Of a stretch of 64,000 nt of DNA, positions 25,601 through 32,789 are shown one piece after another; position 1 is the stretch's first letter; each line of letters begins with the position of its first letter. This stretch comes from Sandaracinus amylolyticus (GTDB lineage: Bacteria; Myxococcota_A; Polyangia; Polyangiales; Sandaracinaceae). The position numbers and the translations under genes were made by a program. The stretch covers positions 7,750,001 to 7,814,000 of the forward strand of contig NZ_CP011125.1 in NCBI RefSeq assembly GCF_000737325.1, in the 5' to 3' direction. The notes under the pieces are model-generated. The model did not search any database. It was not told where the DNA came from and worked only from the letters and a program-made list of their open reading frames with translations.

Positions 25601-28120
25601 AATGCGATTGGCGAATCCCGGATTCGCCGGCACGCCGCGCACGATGATGCGCTGAGCGAACGCGCGCCCCGCGCGATTGAGCCACACGTCGATAGCGTCG
25701 AAGCGGACCTGCACGACGTCGTCGGTGCCGTCCGAGTCGATGTCCGCGAGGTACACGCCCGCCAGCTCGGTGTTGATCTCGGCCGGCGGAGTCGTCATTT
25801 CGATGTGACGATCGCTGGTCAGGCCCGGCGCACACCCACGCGTGCCGATACCGAAGCTGCCGTCACCGCGACCGGGCCAGTAGATCACGCGGCCACGGCG
25901 AATGCGCACGAGGTCTTGCAGCCCGTCGCCGTTCATGTCGCCGAGGCGCGACTCGGGATCTTCGAAGTCGTAGACGGTGCCCGCGACCGGCAGGCACGAG
26001 CGCACCGGAGCCGTGCTCAGCGTGGCAGTCTCACCGCGCCACGAGTACGACCCGAATCGCCCTTCCCCGCGGTCGAGCCAGCCGAGGTTGAGCCACGTCT
26101 GGATCTCGGTGCCCGTCGTGCGAACGACGTCGATCAGGTGGTCGTTGTTGACGTCGAGCACCTGGATGTGCGCGCCGTCGCGGCCGAGATCGATGCGCGG
26201 GTCCGCGTCGGTGGTGGGCAGCTGAATCTGCTCGTAGCTCCACTGCCAACCTTGCGCGCCCGGCGAGTACTCGCCCTCGTGGTCGGGCGAGCGAGTCGGC
26301 GAGAACCAGCCGTACGTGCGCTGCCGCGGCATGTGGAGCAGGTCGCTGCGCCCATCACCGTCGATGTCCATCGGCGCGACGTTCGGATTCGACAGCGCCA
26401 TGACGCCGTCCATCCCCGGTGGGACAGCGACCGGAACTGCCGCGCTGAATTGCGCTGCGGTCTGCGCCGGTGCTGCTCCAGTACCACGGAATCCGTTGAA
26501 GAACACACCCGCTGCGGGGCGCCCGTCGCGCGTCCGATAGCGCGCGGGATCGGTCACGACGAGGTCGGGCAGACCATCGGAGTTGACATCGAACAGATCG
26601 CTGCGTGCCTCGTCGACGGAGTGCGGCGGGCTGCCGATCACGTCGTGCACCGTCCCATCGAGCGCGCTCGGCACGGACGTGTAGTCGAAGCGCATCGCAG
26701 GGAGCATCGGACCCACGGGGCTCGCGCTCAGGCTGCGCTCGGACACCGGCGCACCGAGCACCCGCACGCCCCACTCGTTCGCGGCGTCGGGGCGCCCCTC
26801 GAGCTGCACCGCAGTGAGCATCGAGTGGAATCCTGCGTTCGAGTACGAGAGGTGATATCGGCGCACCAGCGCGCGCTCGCCGAGGTCGTCGTCCCACGCG
26901 GTCACCACCACGCGCGCGAGTCGCCGCGGCGTCGCGATTCGCCATCCACTCACCCACGTGTCGAAGACATCGAGGCGCGCCTCGTACTCGAATGCGACGC
27001 GCGACGCGTATGAGGCCAGGCTCTCCGAGCATCCCGCGTTGTCGTCCGCGGAACCGACCGCACACGCGTGCGGCGAGACATACGTGACGTCCTGGAGGTA
27101 CGCGTTGTTGTCGAACTGCTGATATCGATACCAGACGGGCGAGCCGTGCGAGTCGGCCATTCGCGTCAGCATCCAGCGATAGACGCGATTCGGCGCGCTC
27201 GGGTCGCGCTCGAGCGCGTTCACCGAGCCGCTGACGATCTCACTCGGCCCGGCGCTGACGCGCCCGAAGTCGAAGCGACTGCCATCCTTCGAGAGCACGA
27301 CCCAGCGCGTGAAGTCGGGGGCACGGAAGAAGCGCATGAATCCGCCCTCGACCCGAGCGCGGTATTCTTGCCACTCCCCATTCACGCCGTCGGGGAACGT
27401 CGCAGTCGCGCTCGCCGACTCCATGTCGACTCGCGCCATCGCGGTCGAGTCGACCGGCACGAGCTCCTGACCGCCGTTGTAGATGAAGCGGTCCTCACCT
27501 CGATGCCATCGCTGCTGGTCGTCGTACTGCGGCACGCCACGATCGACCTGGCGCGAGATGAACGGGGCCGAGAGCGACCATCCGAAGCCGACGGGTCCGT
27601 TTCCGCCGCTCGTCGCGTACGCCAGCGAGAAGCTCGGCTGCACCCCCGAGCGACCCGGCGCGACCGCGATCGGCACGCCGATGCTCCCGGTGCCGGAGCT
27701 CAGGTTCGGCGTGAACGACTCGCCCATGCCGTCGATCGAGCCCTCGGCCGTCGGCAGCGAGATCGCCTGCGGATTGACCGCCGTGCGCGTGTCGCCCCCC
27801 GGGAGCGCGAGCGGCGCGCCGCTCGACGTCTCGCTCGGAGGCGGTCCTTCGTACTCCGCTTCCCTGTCGAGCTCGACGTCCTCGAGGTGCGCCTCGTCGA
27901 GCTCGGGCTGACGGTCGTACGCGGCCTCGCGAATCGCGCGCTGCTCCTCCTCCGAGATCTCGATCTGCTGCGCATGCGCGACGCGCGGAGCGAGCGGCGT
28001 CCAGAACAGCAAGCACGCGAGCGTCGCGGACAGCGCTCGAGCAACGAGCGAGTGCGTGCCCGTCGCCGACGTCCGGTGCGAGGACCTCCGATCGCGTCGC
28101 GCGAAGCGGCTCCAGACCAT
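22688..28120 (-). CDS. Large exported SpvB/FG-GAP/TcdB-middle/Rhs-repeat protein (toxin delivery shell)
   Basis: About 1,810 residues. A long signal peptide (to VAHAQQIE) is followed by a SpvB-type N-terminal domain (GTGSIGVPIAVAPGRSGVQP, VGFGWSLSAPFISRQ). Next come FG-GAP/VCBS-like repeats (FDVNSDGLPDLVV, MDIDGDGRSDLLH, GDMNGDGLQDLVRI, VDIDGSGTVDVVY), a TcdB-like middle domain (GARTELQYETSAVDYL) and Rhs/YD repeats (RYDGFGRPVAAIP). This is the shell layout of Tc-toxin B/C and Rhs proteins, which enclose a C-terminal toxin. The ATG at 28120 starts the signal peptide; the upstream frame is Arg-rich noise. The core stops early at the TGA of 22688, just where a toxin tip should follow. It is preceded by 764 bp without genes carrying a palindrome array. 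Confidence 0.88.
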   Translation of the reverse strand: MVWSRFARRDRRSSHRTSATGTHSLVARALSATLACLLFWTPLAPRVAHAQQIEISEEEQRAIREAAYDRQPELDEAHLEDVELDREAEYEGPPPSETSSGAPLALPGGDTRTAVNPQAISLPTAEGSIDGMGESFTPNLSSGTGSIGVPIAVAPGRSGVQPSFSLAYATSGGNGPVGFGWSLSAPFISRQVDRGVPQYDDQQRWHRGEDRFIYNGGQELVPVDSTAMARVDMESASATATFPDGVNGEWQEYRARVEGGFMRFFRAPDFTRWVVLSKDGSRFDFGRVSAGPSEIVSGSVNALERDPSAPNRVYRWMLTRMADSHGSPVWYRYQQFDNNAYLQDVTYVSPHACAVGSADDNAGCSESLASYASRVAFEYEARLDVFDTWVSGWRIATPRRLARVVVTAWDDDLGERALVRRYHLSYSNAGFHSMLTAVQLEGRPDAANEWGVRVLGAPVSERSLSASPVGPMLPAMRFDYTSVPSALDGTVHDVIGSPPHSVDEARSDLFDVNSDGLPDLVVTDPARYRTRDGRPAAGVFFNGFRGTGAAPAQTAAQFSAAVPVAVPPGMDGVMALSNPNVAPMDIDGDGRSDLLHMPRQRTYGWFSPTRSPDHEGEYSPGAQGWQWSYEQIQLPTTDADPRIDLGRDGAHIQVLDVNNDHLIDVVRTTGTEIQTWLNLGWLDRGEGRFGSYSWRGETATLSTAPVRSCLPVAGTVYDFEDPESRLGDMNGDGLQDLVRIRRGRVIYWPGRGDGSFGIGTRGCAPGLTSDRHIEMTTPPAEINTELAGVYLADIDSDGTDDVVQVRFDAIDVWLNRAGRAFAQRIIVRGVPANPGFANRIRLVDIDGSGTVDVVYGTAHGWRYIDLVGGLRPRLLVGVENGLGARTELQYETSAVDYLRDLQACATGDTRNCFTWNQPGDPGERLLTHRSGGSPVISTVVRSITTTDRMDVYGLDPQRATQRLHYHDAYYEGIEQEFRGFGVTDSWAIGDWNNPTTITRTWFQQGRRSQAIAAERLEHNPDEALKGRECLTETLDDEGRYLASAHATLAVRHLADGLDGRPIDYAYVVEANEIRYDTTPFTPLTDARVTLTDVEYRESGTDGDVTSSRTREVPIRGARWARIRTTYDRVDNLGHVLEQTAHGAVEVDGGLSAVDSPIVSHAEVVRLGTWTWRTRRSWVDGPSGLRLGETTIDVDDFTAAGDPQHTVTTVTGVPTLEFGGESSDEGGALGYDIADARRNVSASVAYDAWGQPIAQCAGGDLGGVAATAPPAQCLRFGTVTRDARFAQLALVERAWVGRAPDAYLETAGVWDRGLALLLSAEAPNHEISAMRYDGFGRPVAAIPPAVAGCPDGLPTTLIRYELTSDPENAPLSRVRTTTVLRNAADCSPANPIEGIGYVDGLGRPRAALATGDETHAWVRSGITTFDQKGSVRRTYQSDFYDGSENDFAAVVALPADIPYAVTRYDAFGRARGVIAEDGSTVWTSHHALSTDVCDPLDNDHSSPHYRTCTTARVDGHGRVIDQILRNRDPDTGADEQYRLWTWYRQDGAVLALARTQRTASITRPASVPARDATTVARTFTYDSIGRRWTSADPDTDSRRSTRTAANRSWRYLFNRVGDLAAVRDPRGCGQNFFYDLGGRLVGEQYVSCTESSPMRGEQPIALLAAGATGLDENTPPVLVDVRYYYDDYSGLDWSDDVRSGDLGHPEYPEVLAAVDARAAGMPTGVEDRGQRSVIAYDRRGNAVWSARQMAFISNAPELLAAPLPHPDEEPAPNDVPRRIEAPSTGTIAYDAHPAHTYVRRRPSITPRDRSR

Positions 28121-28433
28121 CGCGAAGACGAAGCCAACCCGCGTACGGGCTGGTCGGCTGATCGCGCGGAGGTGCGCACCAGCGGTGCTCGGGCGTGCGG
28201 GCATCGGCCGATTGTTCGGCGTCGCCTCGGGGCCGCGCACCCCCTTCGAGGGGGGAACGTGGGCCCGCCGCCGACGATCAGTCTCGAGGGCCCGCCTCCG
28301 GCGCGACGCTCGGCCTGATGGGTCCACGAATGCGCGCGCGACGTCGACACGCGCCTCGTCGGGCGCTCGGCCGGGACGCTCCCGTGCGCGCACGAGCACG
28401 CGAGGACGGGCAGGACGATTTCACTTGCCCGGC

Positions 28434-28618
28434 CTGGATTTGAAATCCAGTCGCGGCAACTCCACTCGCCCTGCCCTGGATTTCAAATCCAGTTGCGGCA
28501 ACTCCACTTGCCTTGCCCTGGATTTCAAATCCAGTTGCGGCAACTCCACTTGCCCTTCCCTGGATTTCAAATCCAGTTCGGGCAACTCCACTTGCCCTTC
28601 CCCGGATTTGAAATCCTG
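28434..28618. repeat. Five 17-bp palindromes at an exact 42-bp period
   Basis: The palindrome CTGGATTT-N-AAATCCAG starts at 28434, 28476, 28518, 28560 and 28602; the fifth copy has changed ends (CCGGATTTGAAATCCTG). Copies are joined by a conserved 25-bp spacer containing GGCAACTCCACTTGCCC-like sequence, so the full unit is 42 bp. Forty-two bp is four helical turns, which puts all palindromes on one DNA face. The array lies in a 764-bp gap between the divergent SpvB/Rhs gene (start 28120) and XPB gene (start 28885), 314 and 267 bp from them. The remainder of the gap is GC-rich with no gene visible. A repeat-made 70-residue reading frame (14-residue units) exists on the minus strand. Confidence 0.85.
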
Positions 28619-28884
28619 CTCGGGCAACCCCACTCGTCCCGGCGCGCCCTGGGATCATCGCGCGGCGATCGCGATCGCCCGCGCGCCGTTTCACCGCCTT
28701 CGACGACGTTGCGGCTCGTCTACGGACGCCTCCTGGGCTCGCGGGCGGGTTCTCGGTGCCCGAGGGCCGCCGCGGCCGTCGATCACGACGACCCGGGTGA
28801 TGTCGCACGACCGCCGCGGTGGTACGGCATCGAGGCACCCGCCGGCGGTGGCGCTTCCGCGTCCGCCGCGATACGCCCGTCCCC

Positions 28885-30576
28885 GTGGCTCAGACCGATC
28901 GTGCCGCCGTCGTCCAGGGCGACCGCTCCGTGCTGCTCGAGGTCGACCATCCGGGCTACGAGGCCGCGCGCCAGATCCTCGCGCGCTTCGCGGAGATCGA
29001 GAAGTCGCCCGAGCACGTGCACACGTATCGGCTCTCCGATCTCGCGCTCTGGAACGCCGCGTCGGCGGGGGCGCGCGCCGACGAGGTGATCGAGGGGCTC
29101 CGCGCGATCTCGCGCTACGACGTGCCGGCGAGCGTCGAGCACGAGATCCGCGATCGCATGGCGCGACACGGGGTGTGCTCGCTGCACGATCACCCGAGCG
29201 ATCCCGCGCTGCTGCGCCTCGCGGTGCGGGAGCGCTTCGTGCGCGAGCGGCTCGCCGGGGACAAGAAGGCGGGCGCGATCCTGCGCCCCGCGCCCGACGG
29301 GTTCGTGCTCGACGTCGCGCACCGTGGGCTCGTCAAGCAGACGCTGCTGGGCATCGGCTATCCGGTCGACGATCGCGCCGGGCTGGTCGCGGGCGCGCCG
29401 CTTCCGATCGCGACGCGCGACGACGTGTTCACGCCGTACCCCTATCAGCGCGCGGCCGTGGACGCGTTCGTCGCGGCGGGCTCGCACGGCGTCGTCGTGC
29501 TGCCGTGCGGCGCGGGCAAGACGGTGGTCGCGATGATGGCGATGGCCGCGCTCGGCGTGCGCACGCTGGTGCTCACGAGCGGGCGCGAGGCGGGCGATCA
29601 GTGGCGCCGCGAGATCCTCGCCAAGACGACGCTCGGCGAGCACGACGTCGCGGTGTACAGCAGCGCGCGCAAGTCGATCGCGAGCGTGACGATCAGCACC
29701 TACGCGATGCTCGCGCAGAAGGGCGGCACCGGGCCGACGCGACACACGCACTTCGATCGCCTGGCGAGCGAGCCGTGGGGCCTCGTGGTCTACGACGAGG
29801 TGCACCTGCTGCCCGCGCCGGTCTTCCGGCTCACCGCCGAGCTCCAGGCGCGGCGCCGGCTCGGCCTGACCGCGACGCTGGTGCGCGAGGACGGACGCGA
29901 GGGCGACGTGTTCGCGCTGATCGGTCCCAAGCGCCACGACGTGCCGTGGCGCGAGCTCGAGAAGAGCGGGCACATCGCGACCGCGACGTGCTTCGAGCTG
30001 CGCGTGCCGCTCCCCGCCGCGCTGCAGCTCCCTTACGCGCACGCCGAGCGCCGCGAGCAGCCGCGCATTGCGGGCGAGAACCCGCTGAAGCTCTCGGTGC
30101 TGAGGCAGCTCGCGGAGCGGCACGCGGGCGATCGCCTGCTCGTGCTCGGCAGCTTCGTCGAGCCGCTCGCTGCGGCCGGCGCGCTCCTCGGCGCGCCGGT
30201 GATCACCGGCGAGACCGCGCACGCCGAGCGCGAGCGCGCGTACGCGGACTTCCGCAGCGGGCGCATCCGGCGCCTCGTGCTGTCGAAGGTCGGCAACTTC
30301 GCGATCGACCTGCCCGAGGCGAACGTGCTGGTGCAGCTCAGCGGGACGATGGGCTCGCGCCAGGAAGAAGCGCAGCGTCTCGGCCGCGTGCTCCGGCCCA
30401 AGCCGGGTGGCGCGACGTTCTACACGCTCGTGACGCGCGACACCGTGGAGCAGGAGAACGCGCTGCACCGGCAGCTCTTCCTGACCGAGCAGGGCTACCG
30501 CTACTTCATCGAGGACTGGACCGGCGACGACGATGGCGAAGCGAACGAAGCACGCGGGCCCGTCACGCTCCACTGA
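28885..30576 (+). CDS. XPB/Ssl2-type DNA repair helicase
   Basis: A superfamily 2 helicase of 563 residues closely resembling the bacterial XPB of mycobacteria. The N-terminal damage-recognition-like domain reads VQGDRSVLLEVDHPGYEA, then KSPEHVHTYRLSDLALWNA. The ATPase core has PYPYQRAAVDAF (Q motif region), LPCGAGKT with Lys212 (Walker A) and DEVH at residues 304-307 (Walker B). QEEAQRLGRVLRPK is motif VI. It would unwind DNA 3'-5' using ATP, in nucleotide excision repair or a related process. The GTG at 28885 is used because homologous sequence starts a few residues later; longer upstream versions read as noise. The partner gene overlaps its 3' end by 44 bp. Confidence 0.88.
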   Translation: MAQTDRAAVVQGDRSVLLEVDHPGYEAARQILARFAEIEKSPEHVHTYRLSDLALWNAASAGARADEVIEGLRAISRYDVPASVEHEIRDRMARHGVCSLHDHPSDPALLRLAVRERFVRERLAGDKKAGAILRPAPDGFVLDVAHRGLVKQTLLGIGYPVDDRAGLVAGAPLPIATRDDVFTPYPYQRAAVDAFVAAGSHGVVVLPCGAGKTVVAMMAMAALGVRTLVLTSGREAGDQWRREILAKTTLGEHDVAVYSSARKSIASVTISTYAMLAQKGGTGPTRHTHFDRLASEPWGLVVYDEVHLLPAPVFRLTAELQARRRLGLTATLVREDGREGDVFALIGPKRHDVPWRELEKSGHIATATCFELRVPLPAALQLPYAHAERREQPRIAGENPLKLSVLRQLAERHAGDRLLVLGSFVEPLAAAGALLGAPVITGETAHAERERAYADFRSGRIRRLVLSKVGNFAIDLPEANVLVQLSGTMGSRQEEAQRLGRVLRPKPGGATFYTLVTRDTVEQENALHRQLFLTEQGYRYFIEDWTGDDDGEANEARGPVTLH

Positions 30577-32782
30577 CGAGCTCTATCGCACGATCCCTTT
30601 CGAGGAGATCGCGCACGAGGTCCTGCCGGTGGTGGGCCGCGCGCTCGGGCTGCCCGAGGACGCACGCAAGGCCGCGAAGAAGATCGCCGACCCGGCGTGG
30701 ATCGACGCGCGGCTCGCGGCGGTGCCCGGCGTGGCGCTGGGCGTGCTCGAGATCCTGGTCGAGGCGGGCGGCGCGACGTCCGCGGAGCTGCTCGCGCAGG
30801 AGGCGAGACGCCGTCTCGGGCTCGACGAGGATCAGATCGCGTCGCTGCACCACGCGCTGCAGCCGCAGCTCCTCGCGATCGGGCTGCACGTCAGGACCCA
30901 TCCCGTCCTGCCTCCGACGCTCGAGGTCGCGCTGATCGACGAGATGGCGCCCCACATCGCGAGCCGCGTCAGCGGGATCACGCTGCCCACGCCGCCTGCG
31001 CCCGACGCCGACGAGCCCTCGCTGCCCGACTCGTCGCTCCGCGATCTCGTCGCGCTGCTGGCGACGAGCGCGCACGTGCCGCTGCGCGTGAACAAGAACG
31101 CGACGGTCAACATGACGTCGTGCAAGAAGCTCGCGCTCCTGCTCGGCCGTCCGGAGCAGGACGTCGCGGTGCAGATCGACGCGGCGATCGCGGACGGGCT
31201 GCTCGGCGCGCAAGGGACGCTGCTCGCGCCGCGGCTCGAGGCGCTGCGAGCGCTCGCGTCGGGGGCGCGCGCGTGGGCGCCTTCGTCGGTGTCGAGCGTG
31301 GTGTCGACGTGGGTGCCGCACGATCGCTGGATCGCACGCGAGTCGGTGGTGCGAGCGCTGGTGGCGCACTGGAGCGAGGCGATCCCCGACGAGCAGATCG
31401 ATCTCTTCGCGCTGCGCCGTCGCGCCGTGTCGGCGGTGGAGCAGGTCGCGCTCACGACGCGCACCCACGAGGAGCACGTGTTCGTGCGACGCGCGCCGTC
31501 CGGGATCGCGCGCGGCTCGGGCGACGGGCACGTCACGCCGAGCTTCGAGGTGATGCTCGGGCCGGCGGCGGATCCCGAGTTGGCGCTGGTCATCGCGCTC
31601 GCGACCGAGCCGGTGCGCTTCGATCGGGTGCTCACCCGACGCATCACGCCGGCGTCGATCTCGGCGGCGCTCGCGCTCGGTCTGAGCGCGCAGGAGATCG
31701 AACGCGCGCTGGAGCAGGTCGGGAGGCACGGCGTCCCCGACAACGTGCGCGCGATGGTCGCGGACTGGGCGAAGAGCGCCCGGACCGCGACGGTGCGTCA
31801 GGTCTCGATGATCGAGACGTCGTCGGCCGAGGCGGCGGACGCCGCGGCGCGTGCGCTCGGCTCGAAGGTCGTCGCGCGCCCCTCGCCGACGCTGCTGTTG
31901 ATCGACGGCACGCCGGCGTCGCTCGAGTCGGCGCTGCTGAAGGCGGGCGTGAGGGTCGCCGGGGCGATCGCCCCGCTCGCCGAACGATCGTCGTTCGATC
32001 GGATGGACGCGACGCTCGCACCGCCCTCGTGGCTGGGCGCGCAGCCGTCGCCCGAGCTGCGCGCGCGCATCCAGGATCGCACCGGCCTCGCGGCGACGCG
32101 GGACTTCGCGCCGGCGCGGGCGCTGCGCAGCGCAGCAAAGGATCACGTGGGTCCCGTGAGCCGCTTCCTCGAGCTCGCGGCGAAGCTGTGGACGGCGGCG
32201 ACCCGAGAGCTGCACGAGTGGGCGAAGGCGCTGCCCGACGACGACGGCCTCGACGTGCTCGATCACGCGATGTCGATGCCCCTCGACTTCGTCCCGTGGA
32301 TCGCGCGCGTGCCGCGGGAGCGGAAGCGGATCCTGGATCGCGTGAAGGACCTCGATGGGCTGCTCGAGGCGCTGCACGCCGAGCCGCCGCCCGCCGCGAG
32401 CCTCACCGCCGACGGACGCGACTTGTTGCGGCAGATGGGCTCGCGCGACGTGTTGTCCGCGCTGGGCCGCCCCGCGCTGGAAGGAGCGACGACGCGCGAT
32501 CCCGAGCCGCCGCTGGCACCGGGCGCGCGCCCGCGGGCGCAGGACTTCCCGGTGCAGGATCGCGTCGCGCTGCGGCGCACGCTCGACGAAGCGATCGCCG
32601 CGCAGCGCGCGATCTGGGTGCGTGTCTCGAGCAAGTCGCAGGGCGAGCGCGTCGTGTCGCTCACGCCCGAGCGCGTGCTCACGCGCGGCAACGAGGTGAC
32701 GTTGCTCGGCACCGACGTGGAGAGCGGCGACGGCCGCTCGTTCCCGCTGGCGAACGTGCTGGCCGTGCGCCTCCACGGCTAG
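30533..32782 (+). CDS. Helicase-associated protein, XPB partner
   Basis: A 749-residue soluble protein without Walker motifs. It begins with winged-helix-like Leu/Ala helices (LPVVGRALGLPEDARKAAKK) and later carries LRVNKNATVNMTSCKKLALL. It ends with a segment (ERVVSLTPERVLTRGNEVTL) that looks like a WYL or Sm-like fold. This matches the helicase C-terminal/XPB-associated family (Helicase_C_3 type). From memory, actinobacteria also keep such a gene next to XPB. The ATG at 30533 lies 44 bp inside the helicase gene, so the two are coupled. I infer that it binds the helicase or the damaged DNA; the exact role is unknown. Confidence 0.72.
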   Translation: MAKRTKHAGPSRSTDELYRTIPFEEIAHEVLPVVGRALGLPEDARKAAKKIADPAWIDARLAAVPGVALGVLEILVEAGGATSAELLAQEARRRLGLDEDQIASLHHALQPQLLAIGLHVRTHPVLPPTLEVALIDEMAPHIASRVSGITLPTPPAPDADEPSLPDSSLRDLVALLATSAHVPLRVNKNATVNMTSCKKLALLLGRPEQDVAVQIDAAIADGLLGAQGTLLAPRLEALRALASGARAWAPSSVSSVVSTWVPHDRWIARESVVRALVAHWSEAIPDEQIDLFALRRRAVSAVEQVALTTRTHEEHVFVRRAPSGIARGSGDGHVTPSFEVMLGPAADPELALVIALATEPVRFDRVLTRRITPASISAALALGLSAQEIERALEQVGRHGVPDNVRAMVADWAKSARTATVRQVSMIETSSAEAADAAARALGSKVVARPSPTLLLIDGTPASLESALLKAGVRVAGAIAPLAERSSFDRMDATLAPPSWLGAQPSPELRARIQDRTGLAATRDFAPARALRSAAKDHVGPVSRFLELAAKLWTAATRELHEWAKALPDDDGLDVLDHAMSMPLDFVPWIARVPRERKRILDRVKDLDGLLEALHAEPPPAASLTADGRDLLRQMGSRDVLSALGRPALEGATTRDPEPPLAPGARPRAQDFPVQDRVALRRTLDEAIAAQRAIWVRVSSKSQGERVVSLTPERVLTRGNEVTLLGTDVESGDGRSFPLANVLAVRLHG

Positions 32783-32789
32783 CCGAAGA

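Noticed and set aside
28434-28618. CRISPR array
   Set aside because: The 25-bp segments between palindromes are near-identical, not unique spacers, and no cas genes are in the window.
28421-28633. A 70-residue reading frame of 14-residue repeats (VELPQLDLKSR type)
   Set aside because: It lies wholly in the 42-bp repeat, whose length is a multiple of three, so frames stay open on both strands. The DNA palindromes explain the conservation better than a protein does.
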